Shown: positions 30,401-42,709 of the stretch, piece after piece
Layout of the letters: each line of letters opens with the position of its first letter
How positions within the stretch are numbered: position 1 is the first letter of the stretch
Assembly: GCA_033030425.1 (NCBI GenBank)
Contig: JAUFSD010000011.1
Coordinates: 806,001-870,000, forward strand
Length of the DNA: 64,000 bases
Origin: Verpa conica
Lineage: Eukaryota > Ascomycota > Pezizomycetes > Pezizales > Morchellaceae
Reading direction: 5' to 3'
Translations under genes and position numbers: made by a program
Notes under the pieces: model-generated
The model's database searches: none
Told to the model about the DNA's origin: nothing
What the model saw: only the letters and a program-made list of their open reading frames with translations

Positions 30401-31402
30401 AGCTCAATTAATAAAAATACAGTCACACCTCACTATAAGGAAACCTTGCTGTAAGAAACTATTTCCACATCCTTTCGGGTTTTTCCGCGCCAAAACTACC
30501 CTTGCTATCCCATAGCCCGGTGGAAAATGCTGCCCCCCCAAAGTGGCGGTGCGATTGCTTATTCAATGGCAAATGGCCAATAATAAAGTGTTCTTGAATA
30601 AAGTCTTTGTAATTTTTAGCCAGTCAGGGCCTACTATTTGCTAGTGATGACACTTTTGACCAATAGAAAAACCAGGACTTCTCTTTGGCCTCCACGAAAA
30701 GGTCAGCTTCACCGGGCTATGGGATAAGAGGCGGGATCAGCTAAATGCTTGGTGTTTCTTATGCCGAGGTGCAACTATACATTCTAAAAATGCGGACAAC
30801 AGCCAGAAAGAATTGATTATAAACTTAGTGCTTTTTTTTTGGCTCGTTTATACCATGCCTTGCGATGTCTATGCGGGCTTGTGTTTTCTGGGTATTTCCT
30901 GGTACATGGTAGCCTGAAATATTTATATTTTATTGTGACTCGTTGGAGGGATGCCCCGCCCCCTCCCCCTGATAGGCAGCGCCCTCCGAAAGGATTAGAA
31001 CATATATGTATATAATGTATTAGCTTCTTGCGTTTAACAGAGCTGGTATCCTGAGCTAGCGGGCCCAGAGACAAATGTAGCAGCCTATCATACGTACTGA
31101 TTTTGTATGTATATATTTACTAAAAGAGCTAGAGTCCTGCCTAATGGAGTACCGTGAATGTGTATACGGCTAGAACAGGGTACACAACGGAATCAATAGA
31201 AGGGCCGGGTCACTGGAGTAGGTATTAGAGTAGGCTCTTTGGGCATAGCTAGAGAATCAATAAAAGCGAACTCTCTAGACCTACCCGGATAGTATTTGCC
31301 TAGAAGATATGAGTGATTTAGGGTGATTCAGTCCCTTTCTTTATAGTTTTACATAAGCCTTTCAAACTAAATAAATCACTAGCACTCCGCCTAAATAACT
31401 TA
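27431..31402. other. 4-kb AT-rich intergenic region
   Basis: No gene is supported; only short frames without codon structure are present. It contains one palindromic MITE-like element (30424-30771). The rest shows nothing recognisable. Confidence 0.5.
30424..30771. mobile_element. Palindromic MITE-like element
   Basis: Outer arms CACACCTCACTATAAGGAAA (30424) and the inverted GTTTCTTATGCCGAGGTG (ending 30771) match imperfectly. Inner arms TATCCCATAGCCCGGTG (30506-30522) and 30710-30726 are exact complements of 17 bp. No coding capacity. Confidence 0.5.
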
Positions 31403-34400
31403 TTACATCAAGCTACTTCTCCCTCCCACCTCAGTGCTACCCTGTCCAGTCGGCATCTCTCCATTCCTCTGCCCGACAAACTCTGTATAAATTGCCTCTA
31501 ACCTCTTCCTCTCATCTGGTGCTATACTTGGGCGCGTAGTGTTCAACGAACTTTCAACGTGATCCCACGTAATCATAACCTCCATTTTCCCGTCTCCATC
31601 AAGTGCATTTTCCTCCTCCTCTGCGGCTTGGAAGGCTGTATCTTCCTCCGAAGGGGTGAGGTTACGGAGTCGCTGATTCTTCTTGAGGGCTTCGAGCTGT
31701 ACCACGCTAATCGTTAGTGGTGGGTGGGCAAATGAGCTGGGAATTAGATATATACTTTCTCCATAAGCACTAATCTCTCTTTTAATACTCTTTTTCCCAC
31801 CACCCCCTCTTCAACCTTGCCTTTCCCTTTGCGACTATCACCCCACACAAATTCTAGAAATTCGACCTCCTCACTTCGCTCCTTCTCCTTTTCGTCACTG
31901 CTACCTTGCTCCTCTCGTTTACGCACCTCCTCCCCAATCATTCCCTGAACCGCCTCAAGGTGCGCATTATAGAGCACTGCCTGTAAATCAGCCCCTGAGA
32001 ATCCTTCAGTCCTCCTCGCTAGCTCCCGAAGATCAACAGAATGGTCGATCCGTAGCATGCCGTCACCAACAATAGCCTCAAAGATCTCGAGTCTATCCTG
32101 CGCATTCGGCATATTGCATAACAACGATTTATCCAATCTCCCCGGACGTAGTAGTGCAGGATCGATGAGATCCGGCCGCGATGTAGCAGCAAGAACATAC
32201 ACCCCATCTAATCCCTCTGCCCCGTCCATCTGCGTCAGCATCTGGTTCACCACACGGTCGGTAACACCAGTACTGTCGTGGCCTCTCTTTGGCGCGATAG
32301 AATCGAATTCATCGAAGAAAAGCACACATGGTTTCGCGCCTGAAGCTCTTTCAAATAAGTCTCTCACGCTCTTCTCTGACGCACCGATATATTTATTCAG
32401 GATTTCCGGACCCTTCACGGAGATAAAATTGAGACCGCACTCTCCAGCTACCGCGGAGGCGAGTAAGGTTTTACCACAGCCAGGGTATCCGTATAGCAAC
32501 AGCCCAGAACGGAGGCGGAGAGGACAGGATGCAAAGATAGGTGCATATTTCGTTGGCCATTCGAGTGTCTCCAATAGTATCTTCCGTGTCTCAGTGAGGC
32601 CTCCGATATCCTTCCATCGTGCCCCAGAAGTCTGCAACTTCACGCCACGAAGGCCCGCAGGGACAAAGCCCTTTAGGGCAGCCTCAAAATCAATTCTACG
32701 CAAAATAAGGGCTTCCTGAGAAAGTCGATTCTGACCAGCATCAACCATACGCACCACAGCCTCGTGTCTAGCCCGCCCAACGAGTAGGACAAGATCACCA
32801 GGCATATACCCCTCCGTCCTTGCCGCGATGTCTCTCAAATCCAACCCTTTTTCGAGTACCCCATCTTTACCAACCACACCGTCAAGAACAACCCTTCTTC
32901 CCTCTTTGCTCATCGCTTTCAAACTCACAATCTCCCTAAACACGTGCCCGCCAATGACAAGATTGTGCATGCTCTCCTTCGCCTGGCAACTTCCTAGTAC
33001 CACTACCCCTCTTTTCACTCCCCCGCCGCCAGAGGATGTATATTTCTTGACTGCGGCTACCACCACCTCTGCAATCTGCCTTACGCGAGAATTATCCTGG
33101 TTCTCGGATTCCGACGCACATAGCCGGTCGAGATCATCCAGCAGGACCACTGTCTTGCCACTTTTCCCTGCTGTCCAAGCAGCTTCGTTAAACCAGCGAG
33201 AAACTAGCTCTTTCACTGTTCCAACCCGCTCTTCCGCTATCTTTGAGAGTGAGCCGGGATCGATGATACGGTGGAAGTGGGGGGAACCAGAGAGACGTTT
33301 GGCAATTAGACGGAGTATGCTTGTTTTTCCTGATCCGTGAGCACCTGAAAGGAGAACTGAAGAGGAGGAGAGGAGGTTAGTAGTTATGTTATTGAGAATA
33401 TCATCGACCCCCACAATCAGTGTCTCTGTTTCTTCTGGTATGAAGATCGTCTCGCTTTGTTCTTTCAGCGTAGTCGGCTTTGGAACGGGGGTGCCAAGCT
33501 CTAGAGGAAGACGCTTATCAGTCGCAAGAAACCATTTTATGGCTGCTGCAGAATCAGTGCCATCGGTGGAGGTGAGTTCGATCCGCATGATGCCACCGGT
33601 GGTGATAGGGGAGTCTTTAACGGCAGGAAGAACCAAGTTATCCGTGAGCGCACCCTCGAGAATGTATTCTCCGGGGGAGATCGCGCTCTTATCTTCCTCG
33701 ATCATTGCCTTAGTTCCATTCCGCTGTCTTCTCGGGCCAAGAACTTCTTGGAGTCTCGCAACTGCCATGTCTTCAAGTCTTTTCGTCCCCCCACCCCATT
33801 TTAACCCTGCATCCTTATCGACACCTTGAAAAGGGAATACTTTGATTTTTGCAATGTTCTTGGCAGGAATTTGCGGGGGAGCTTGCTCGATACGAATCAT
33901 ATCCCCCACTTGCCCCGGGACCAGGTGAAGAGCTGCAGATACAAGTCGGGAGAGTGCGATATGTGCACCATCGGGAGCAGACGACCACTGCTTAACAGCA
34001 GCTATGATCTTGATCGCTGGTACAGCCTCTGGGGCAGCATCCTTCTTATCCTTCTTATCCTTTTCATCCGGCTGCTGGGCCGGTGCTTGGGAGGGGTCTA
34101 GTGGGGGTGCAAGACCTGGAGGCCTAACGACCGAGACAACCACATGTGATATACCACGGAGCTGATGGGACGAGAGTAGCATCGTTGGATCAAGATAAAC
34201 CGAGAGTCCCTTTCCACCCTCCCTAATCTCCTGCTCTTCCTCGTTGTCTGGGTCGTCTTCATCATCATCCGTCTTCAGAGTGTATCGGAGCGCTGGTAAT
34301 GACACAGCCCTTAGAAACAATGCATTCGACGATGCAGCTGTACCTTCACTTTTTTTTCTCCCTGAGGTTGTCTTTGTGCTAGTTGCGCTTTTCGCACCTC

Positions 34401-35302
34401 TGCTAGGCCTTCTCTGGCGGGTTTTCGGGGCAACAACAATTTCTGCATCCGGTGAAATCTTTGCAAATCCATTGGGGGAGGAGAGGGCAGATTCAGGCTC
34501 AACCTTGGTTAAGCGGATTGAAGCGGTAGAGGTGGGAGATAGGTAGACGCTGATTGGGTGTGCAGGTGAAACGCACCGAATCTGAGAGATGAGGTTGAGC
34601 TCGAGAAAGTTTGCGTGGAGCTCGATAATCTCCCAGTCGCTGGGAGTTAGGGGCTCTATGTGGAGGGTGTGCGCTGGAGGTGGGTCGAGATGGAGGTGGA
34701 GGGAGACCTGGAGGGTTCACGGTTTTTCAGTAGATAATTCATACTCTCACGCTATTAAAATAGTTGTGAGTACGGGTAGTATCCATAGCCTTACGGCTAC
34801 ATTTTATAGGAAAAGGGATGATAAAAGAAATGAGCGAGTTAAAAGAGGGAAGAGTATTGGAGAGAGAGAGAAAGAAAGAAAAAAAGGGGGGGGGAGGGAA
34901 GTGATAATGAACAGGGTGAGAAGAGATGGGGAAGATATCTAGTGAGCAGTAGCCTGTTACCTTGGACCCTTCACTCAAGCCAACGTTCCTAGCGAACGCA
35001 GGGTCCATCTCGACGATTGCATCTTCTGCTCTGCCTGCCCCTGGTGTATGCTTCCTCTTACTCGACATACCCGTCCATCCGGCATATGCATTTCTCGATG
35101 TGCTTGTTGTACCAGAACTGGGACTTGAGGTTGTCGTCCGGAAGGACAGCTCGACAACTACATTTTGGGCGGGAGTGTTGCTGTTGGCGAGGACATTGAC
35201 GAGAGAGGTTGGAAGATTTAGAAAACAGTTTTTTAGGGGGGTCAGGGAGACAGTTGCGGGGGTCGCAGGGGGGGAGGGTTTTCGTGTAGCAGCGTGGGGC
35301 AT
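31403..35302 (-). CDS. PEX1: Peroxisomal biogenesis AAA ATPase Pex1
   Basis: With Pex6 this type-II AAA ATPase forms the hexamer that pulls ubiquitinated receptor Pex5 out of the peroxisome membrane. Exon 1 (35302-34961) encodes the N-domain start with CFLNLPTSLVNVLA and AYAGWTGM; a 253-bp intron follows (34960-34708, phase 0), then the long exon from 34707. Domain D1 has Walker A GAHGSGKT and Walker B VVLLDDLD. Domain D2 has GYPGCGKT, VLFFDEFDSIAPKRG and the second-region block RPDLIDPALLRPGRLD. The C-terminus (31705-31403, ending EVGGRSSLM) is the conserved Pex1 tail. It is in another frame, so a further intron lies between about 31850 and 31690; its exact sites are not resolved. Total about 1,180 aa, normal for the family. 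It is divergent from MCM7 with an 841-bp spacer. Confidence 0.95.
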
Positions 35303-35765
35303 ATTGGGTGGAGGAGGGGGAGGGGGGTAGGTAGCTGCTGGGAGGGTGGAGAGCTGGGGTGTACTGAGAAAGTATGATTGTGAATGTGGCCCTAGATAAT
35401 CAAGAAACTGAAGGAGCTGGGATATACTAAGTGAACGTGTATAAGTGTGAATTCTCAGTGAGGCGATTGGAGATAGTCAAGAGGGTGGGAGGAGGGAGGG
35501 AGGATGTAGAAGGGAAGAAGGAGTGAGGGGAAAGTCAATGCATGCGTAGGATAGTAGTACTTGTAGGTATGTGTACAGTATATGTATGTCTGTGTGAAGC
35601 CCTCAGCTCCACACTCGTGATCAAACACTGCTGAACACTGAGCTGTCTGAGACTGAAGCCGAGGCTCAAATGGCCTGCAGAGCAACCATGCTAACCCAAT
35701 CCGGTTATTTGCGGGGAATTAACAGCCATTCCGCCTCTCCCAATATGGAGAAATGTTGACCCTCG

Positions 35766-35794
35766 ACGCGTAGGAAAATCATCTCTCAACGCGT
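35766..35794. promoter_or_regulatory. Paired MluI cell-cycle boxes (ACGCGT x2)
   Basis: ACGCGT at 35766-35771 and 35789-35794, about 350-375 bp upstream of the MCM7 start. In fungi the MBF complex binds this motif in G1/S genes such as the MCM genes, so it likely drives MCM7. Confidence 0.65.
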
Positions 35795-35872
35795 TCTTCA
35801 ATGGTGACCCACTATAATGGACACTGGACTGGACTGGACTGCCACCACTAAACCACTACACCACACCACTAC

Positions 35873-35923
35873 TACACTCCTACACTCCACACTCCACACT
35901 CCACACTCCACACTCCACACTCC
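35873..35923 (+). repeat. 7-bp tandem repeat ACACTCC
   Basis: About seven consecutive units in the PEX1-MCM7 spacer, the first with a one-base change. Confidence 0.85.
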
Positions 35924-36143
35924 TACCACCTTCCACCATCCACTACATCCCTCTATATCATTGTAGAAAACCTAACTCATTCTGACAACACAGACAGCCC
36001 CCCCATTGTATATCCCCACATACTTCCCATCCCCCTCCCACCCCCCTCCCCCATCTCTCATCCCCCATTACACACCCCACATTCTCTCTCATTTGCTACC
36101 ATAATCTATAAATCTACCCTCGGAGCACTCACTCCCTACAACA

Positions 36144-39031
36144 ATGGCACTGCTCCCGACTACGAAGCTGAATGTCGATTACGACAATCAGCAGGGTATG
36201 TCCCCCCCTATCATTGACTAAAGCGCCTTTCGTTCACAATGATACAGCTGCTTTCCAATCATTCCTCAAGGACTTCAAGAGCACAGCCGTCACGGAAGCG
36301 GATGCCCGTGATGCGTTATCGAATCTGAACATGGAAGATGAGGACGAGGATCTAGACCTCGGCGACACTCCCGGCCGCCGGACTACGCGATCAGGCGGGA
36401 CGAGGAAACGTGGTGCAAGAGGATCAAGAGCTGTGATACAAGAACCGAAGCTCAAGTATATGATGCAGCTACAGGAGATTGCAAATAGAGAAAGGGATTC
36501 CATCACTATTGAGCTAGATGATTTGAAAGAGGTATATTTCAACCTATGATTCTGTTTGTTTTATTTTTCTTTAATCCACCGGACACTGGTGTGTGGGAGT
36601 TGACTTCTTTATTTCTTTATTTCTTTATTTCTTTACCTCTTGGCTTCTTTCTCATGAAATACTTCAGCCTGTGATTACCTTTTATTCCCTTTCCATTTTT
36701 TGACCCACTAACATGAACGCAAAGACAATTTTTTGCTTTTTTTATTAAAAAAATCTGCGCGGAGAGGGCTAACAAGAAAACACAGTTCGAGGAGGGATTT
36801 GTGGTTGATGAACCGCTGAATCTTGTCTCGTCAATAAACAAGAACTGTGCTCATTACATCGAAATATTCTCCCGAGCCATTGACAATGTCATCCCATCAG
36901 AGACCCTCGAAAACACGTATGACTACTGCGTCCCCACTATGTCCTACTTCTTTGCTAATTTCTCCTAGATACAATGATGATGTCCTTGATGTCATCCTCA
37001 CACAGCGCCGTAACCGCAATGTCGCAGCTACAGACTCAAATGCCGATCCTCTCTCACTCGAAACTGCCCCCCAGCTCTTCCCCGCGCTCCTCACACGCCG
37101 CTACCAGGTCTATTTCAAATCTCTTACTCCCTCAGGCGAATCAGGCACAAAGGCGATGGCTGTCCGCAATGTCCGCGGTGCCCACCTCGGCCACCTCATC
37201 ACTGTCCGTGGTATCGCTACTCGCGTCTCCGATGTGAAGCCAACTGTCCTAGTAAACGCCTACACTTGTGACCGTTGTGGCTCTGAAATCTTCCAAGAAA
37301 TCAAGACAAAGTCCTTCGCTCCACTTGTCGACTGTCCTTCAGACGAATGCAAGAGCAACGATGCCCGCGGCCAGCTCTTCATGTCAACTCGTGCCTCCAA
37401 ATTTCTCCCTTTCCAGGAAATCCGTATACAGGAAATGTCCGATCAAGTTCCTGTCGGTCATATTCCCCGCACTCTAACTGTTCATGCCCACGGCTCTCAA
37501 ACACGTACAGTCAATCCCGGTGAGATCGTTGACATTGCTGGCATCTTTCTACCTACCCCTTACACCGGCTTCAAGGCAATCAAGGCAGGTCTCCTTACAG
37601 ATACCTACCTCGAGGCAATGCATGTAGAACAGCACAAGAAACAGTATGATGACATTGTTATTGACCCACGCACTGTCCGTCGCATTGAGGAGCTCCGTGC
37701 CGCTGGTAATCTCTACGATACTCTTGCCAAGTCTATCGCCCCAGAGATTTACGGGCATGAGGATGTTAAGAAATGTCTCCTCCTTCTCCTGATTGGTGGC
37801 GCAACAAAGGAAATGGGCGACGGTATGAGAATTCGTGGTGACATAAATGTCTGCCTCATGGGTGATCCCGGTGTAGCCAAATCCCAGCTTCTCAAATATA
37901 TCTGCAAAGTCGCTCCCCGAGGAATCTATACCACTGGTCGCGGCTCTTCGGGTGTCGGTCTCACCGCAGCTGTCATGCGTGACCCCGTCACTGACGAGAT
38001 GGTCCTTGAGGGTGGCGCACTGGTCCTCGCAGATAATGGTATCTGCTGTATCGACGAGTTTGATAAGATGGATGACTCCGACAGAACGGCGATCCACGAA
38101 GTAATGGAGCAGCAGACAATCTCTATCTCGAAAGCCGGTATCACCACCTCGCTAAACGCACGCACTTCTATTCTCGCTGCTGCAAACCCGTTATATGGAC
38201 GCTATAATCCCAAGATCTCACCAGTAGAAAACATCAACCTTCCTGCTGCTCTGTTATCCCGTTTTGACATCCTTTTTTTGATCCTTGATACTCCCAGTAG
38301 AGAAGGCGATGAGGAGCTAGGGCGACATGTCACGTTCGTGCACATGGAAAATCGTCATCCCGATATGGACTTTGAACCGCTAACGCCCACCGAGATGCGG
38401 ATGTATATTGCGCAGGCAAGACAGAAGAGACCGGTTATTCCGAAGGAAGTTGCTGATTACATCGTCGGGGCATATGTTAATATGAGGAAGAGTGCTAAAA
38501 AGGCAGAGAGTGAGAATAGGTATGCCCTGTTATTTTTTTTCTATTGGGGGCCCCTATTCACTTCTTTCGGGAATATAGCTAACTTCCACGGGTAATGATA
38601 GACAATTCACGCATGCATCCCCTCGTACCCTTCTCGGCATAATCCGTCTCTCCCAAGCCCTCGCACGTCTCCGTTTTGCCGATACCGTAGTCATCGAAGA
38701 CACAGATGAAGCATTACGTCTGATTGAGGTATCAAAAGCGTCATTATACGGAAAGGATGAATGGGATGAAGATAATACTGTGAGCTCCAAGATCTACAAC
38801 ATTATCCGTACCTTGGCATTTCCTGGAGGCGCAGCGGGTGATGGAAATGGCGAGCTTAATATGAGAGTGGTAAGGGATCGTGTATTGGCAAAAGGATTTA
38901 CAGATGATCAGCTGGCCGAAGTAGTGGATGAGTATGCTGCCCTGGATGTGTGGCAGGTGGCGGGTGAGGGGACAAGGTTGGTCTTTGTGGGGGGTGATGA
39001 TGAGGAGGCGATGGATGTAGATATGTCTTGA
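36144..39031 (+). CDS. MCM7: DNA replication licensing helicase subunit Mcm7 (815 aa)
   Basis: Subunit of the Mcm2-7 replicative helicase, nuclear. Five exons join in phase to 816 codons: 36144-36195, 36248-36531, 36786-36916, 36969-38519, 38602-39031. The start [13 protein letters not shown] matches the Mcm7 N-terminus. An acidic, Arg-rich insert follows, then the zinc ribbon (CDRC ... CPSDEC, about 37266-37350), the conserved Mcm7 run [12 protein letters not shown] and [14 protein letters not shown], Walker [10 protein letters not shown], Walker [11 protein letters not shown], and the arginine finger [28 protein letters not shown] opens the last exon, which carries the winged-helix C-terminus. 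No defects are seen. Paired MluI boxes upstream fit G1/S expression. Confidence 0.96.
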
Positions 39032-40841
39032 CGGGAAACCTGGTAATCGGGGGAGAAATGTTTTATATGATTTGTTACCTGTGTTTTGCAATCGACTATG
39101 TATACGATACCACTGAATATCATGTGTTAACGTTCCCATTTAAATATTTTGGTATTTTGTATTATGAATCTGAAGATGTTGGGTACCATAACCTTAGGGT
39201 TGCATGTACTTAAATGATAAATTCATTCATTCATTCATTCTGAAGATGTTTTCGAATCACAAGTAATCACTCGCTGGCAGCTTCTCATTATTATTAGAGG
39301 AATCTACCTAGTGGGACATCGTGCTAGTATCTAATTAGCGGCCGATACGTGTTGTAAAATAGAGAGAGATAAACTGCTTGCTTGCTTGCTTGGAGACTCG
39401 GTATCCTGAGTCTCCTTTATATGCCCCTGATTGACACTCGGGCCCTCTCCTCTTACTAAGCATACTCGATACTACAACAATACGGGGAGACCTAATTGAT
39501 AGACCCCGGAGCTGAGTGTTTCGATATATAGGGCAAGCCCAAGACGGCACCCCTAGACAAGCAAGCGAACTCTTCAAAACTGATATCTACTCTCTAATCC
39601 AATGCATGTATCCTACAAAACCCTCCTCAAAATACGTAGGACATACGCATAATATTCAGGGTAAAAGCTATTGGGACGATTTAGTTAGCTGACTCCTAGT
39701 TCGGTTTAGTTGTTTTGGCTATTAGCTAAGACAAGGTACTACTTAGAGTGTTCTAAAAAATTTAGAACCAATAGGGAGAATGTTATAATTCATATTTACA
39801 GAAAAGAGAGTAAAGGTACTATGAATCAGTCAAATTTAAGGGTTTAGTTGAGAAGAAACCATTACGAGTATATTTATACTATGGAAGAGCAAATGTGTTA
39901 TAATTCAATTTCCCACTGTGGTAAAATCATAGACCAACATGCTAGAATACAGTATAAAACTGGACAGCCTGTCTGGAATATTATGATGGTCTACAATAGC
40001 CCACTGCTGGGCTAACATAAATATCTCTCACATAACTATCCCCTTAATCCTGATCTAGGCCTTACTTTTCCCTTTAGAGGCAATAGCAAAGGATCCAGCT
40101 TCAAGTGGTGTTCCATGTATTTTGATTGGTAAATTTCAATATCTTGCTTAATCTTTTAATTGTAGACCATTATAGAATTCCAGAAAGGTGGTCCAGTTTT
40201 ATACTGTATTCTGGCATGCTGGTCCATGATTTTACCACTGGTAGGAAAATTCATTTTTGACACATTTGACACCCCATAGCATCTAAGAAAATCGCCTACA
40301 ACAACTCCCACACAAAGACCTTTGACATAAAAAATCACACTAAGCTTATAACTAGTATAGCTCCTGAGAATTTGATAAATGAAAATACCTTTCTTATGGC
40401 TATTGTGGTTGTGGAGTAAAACTTGGTTGAAGATGCTTTTGCATACAAAATGTAGTTGCAACGCAAATGTTCGGGTAGTTTTGCTAACGTATAATTATAT
40501 GACTAAGCAAAGTTGCTCTCAATAAAAGGATAGGAACAGTCCTTATAATACAGTCTAGTTAAGTACCATATTCTAAGCCTACCGATACGCTAGGGTTACT
40601 AGGGCTCTCATTGTATTTATCATGCCACTACTACTACTATACCTCATAATTGATATCAGCATACTTCAGTTGCTCGTTCGCGTCTACCCTAGATCTCTTG
40701 GGTTATTCTCCAAGCTGTATTAACTATTCTAAGGAGTGCTCGCTTACCGCAAACCCTGGCCCTTAATATCCCGTGCGGGGAATCCTCGATAACGAAGCAC
40801 CAACACCCCGTTCCCAATATCACTTGGTTTTTTTTACTCTT
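39032..40841. other. 1.8-kb intergenic region with a MITE
   Basis: It holds ATTC tetranucleotide repeats (39223-39240), CTTG repeats (39376-39391) and the palindromic element 39880-40278. No gene is seen. Confidence 0.5.
39880..40278. mobile_element. Palindromic MITE, 399 bp, arms about 95 bp
   Basis: The left arm (39880-39975) and right arm (40185-40278) are inverted copies of each other, from CTATGG through the shared AATACAGTATAAAACTGGAC. The ends read TATGG...CCATA, compatible with a TA target as in Tc1/mariner-type MITEs. The right end (GAAAATTCATTTTTGACACA) recurs in the short element at 62211-62318, so this is a repeat family. Confidence 0.75.
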
Positions 40842-41941
40842 ATGATGAAGGTCCTCGTAACCGGTGCTGCTGGCTTTATTGGGCAGAGGTTAATCACGGC
40901 ACTCATCAATGATAAATCTATCACTGACGTCACAATCACCGATATCATCCTTCCAAATCCACCGGCTTCAGCGGGTAAGCCGGTTGTCACCATCCAGTCA
41001 AATCTAGCTGATCCGGTGGATCGTGAGAAACTCATTACTCGAGGTCTGGATGTTATCTTCATTCTGCACGGAATCATGTCTGGGATGGCAGAAAAGGATT
41101 TTGAGTCTGGGATGGTAGCGAATTTTGATTCCACGAGAGGGTTGCTTGATCTTGCTAGAAAGGTATGTGGATACATTGTGTATAATCATTACAGGTAACA
41201 AATATTTACGAGTAATTGGAGAGACGGGTTTTTATTATAGGTTACTCCCGGAGTTAAGATAATATTTGCCTCCTCGCTCGCTGTCTTTGGTGGAGACCTA
41301 CCAGACAAAGTCACCGAAACAACAATGCCGACACCGGTCACATCATATGGGATGGAAAAAATGGTATTCACCCAAGTAAATATTTAACCCCTCAGTAAGC
41401 AGTTGTGATTGATCCTTCTATCATCTAGCTTTGTGAATACCTTATCAACGATTACTCCCGTCGACAATATATCGATGGTCGAATCCTTCGTTTCCCCACC
41501 GTTGCGATCCGCCCTGGTGCCCCTTCAGGCGCAGCATCGAGCTTCGTTTCGGGAATTATCCGTGAGCCGCTTAATAGCCAGCATTCAGTCCTCCCTGTGG
41601 GTAGGGAGTTGCCGTTATGGATTTGCTCTCCACGTACAGTAATCTCAAACATCATGCATGCGATATCGATACCTTCTGAGGAATTTGGAATGACAAGACA
41701 GGTGAATATACCCGGGATTACCATCACCGTTGGTGAGATTTTGGATTCACTAGTTAGGGTTGTAGGAGAGGAAATACTGTCATTTATTAAAGAAACAAAG
41801 GATGAGAGTATAGAAAGAATAGTTGGATCTTGGCCTGCGAAATTTGATAATTCAAGAGCACTTGAATTGGGGTTTCAAAAGGAGGGTCTGTTTGATGAGA
41901 TTATTAGACAGTACATTGAAGATCAGAGGATACAGATTTAA
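40842..41941 (+). CDS. D-erythronate dehydrogenase-like NAD-dependent epimerase (DenD type, 322 aa)
   Basis: An extended short-chain dehydrogenase of the DenD type, which in bacteria oxidises D-erythronate at C2. Exons 40842-41162, 41241-41375 and 41429-41941 join in phase. The N-terminus MMKVLVTGAAGFIGQR carries the NAD-binding GxxGxxG. The catalytic Ser and YxxxK are in ASSLAVFGG and SYGMEK. Family-specific blocks are RPGAPSGAASSFVSGIIREPL, LWICSPRTVI, and the C-terminal SWPAKFDNSRALELGF with QYIED. The second of two tandem ATG codons (40845) is an equally good start. The next gene downstream is a four-carbon acid-sugar kinase on the same strand, which supports this pathway over a general sugar epimerase. 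The substrate itself is inferred from the family. Confidence 0.87.
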
Positions 41942-42709
41942 CTTCATAGGTTAAAAATAGATAACTATAGGAGTTCTATCGGAGCTCCTACCGACAATTT
42001 AGAGCAACACTCAAAGACTATAGTCTCGATTCCTAAGCTGATAGCCTTTGGTCTTCAGCTGCGCCATTAATTATCTATTTATCACAGTATCTCGCATTAC
42101 AAAAAACCACCTGCTTCTATACTTCCTGGAGGATTGATCCGTAAGAGATTTTTCTAGTGATTATGTACATCTCACATCCCTCCAGTTAAAACCAAAGAAA
42201 TGGCATGCATGGCTTGGAGGCAACTAAGGACTTCTTAGTCCTCTCTCATTAGTGAACGTTATAGAGCTTTATTCAAAAATACCAAGACATACAAGACTAC
42301 ATTAGTAATAAAGGGAGCTTGGAACTCTAATACATAGTAGGATATATCTTTAATTACCGTGGAAGGAAATAACTAGTGCCATGCACTATTAGCCGCACCC
42401 ATTCTATATATTCGAATAACCCACGAGCAGGTAATCTTGGAATTACCCCTTAGGGGTGGTCTAATGTTTATAATTGCTGTGTGGGAGCTGGCTCTAAGAA
42501 CTGGCTGGATCCTTATAGGCTGGATCATGGGTGTGTAGCGCTGGAGCACATATAACATACCTAAAGTTATTAGGCGAGTGAGATACTATGATAAGAGAGC
42601 TGGCCTTAATTACCCGGACTTCGGTAAATTCAGGCCCATCTGGTGGGGTATTATATGCCAGGTTCGGAGGAGTCTGAGAGGTAGAGTAACCATCAACACA
42701 CTTTCTCCA
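41942..42709. other. Spacer between epimerase and kinase genes
   Basis: 768 bp with no gene recognised; presumably the kinase promoter. Confidence 0.4.

Larger units (their letters stand above)
35303..36143. promoter_or_regulatory. Shared divergent promoter region of PEX1 and MCM7
   Basis: It contains two MluI boxes (35766-35794), short tandem repeats of GGACT (35825-35841) and a 7-bp tandem repeat (35873-35923). A C-rich leader precedes the MCM7 ATG. Confidence 0.6.

Noticed and set aside
37549..38097. Minus-strand 182-codon frame
   Set aside because: Antisense shadow of the MCM7 ATPase domain.
42020..42075. tRNA-like stretch on the minus strand between the epimerase and kinase genes
   Set aside because: Only weak A-box and B-box resemblance and no complete cloverleaf could be drawn by eye.
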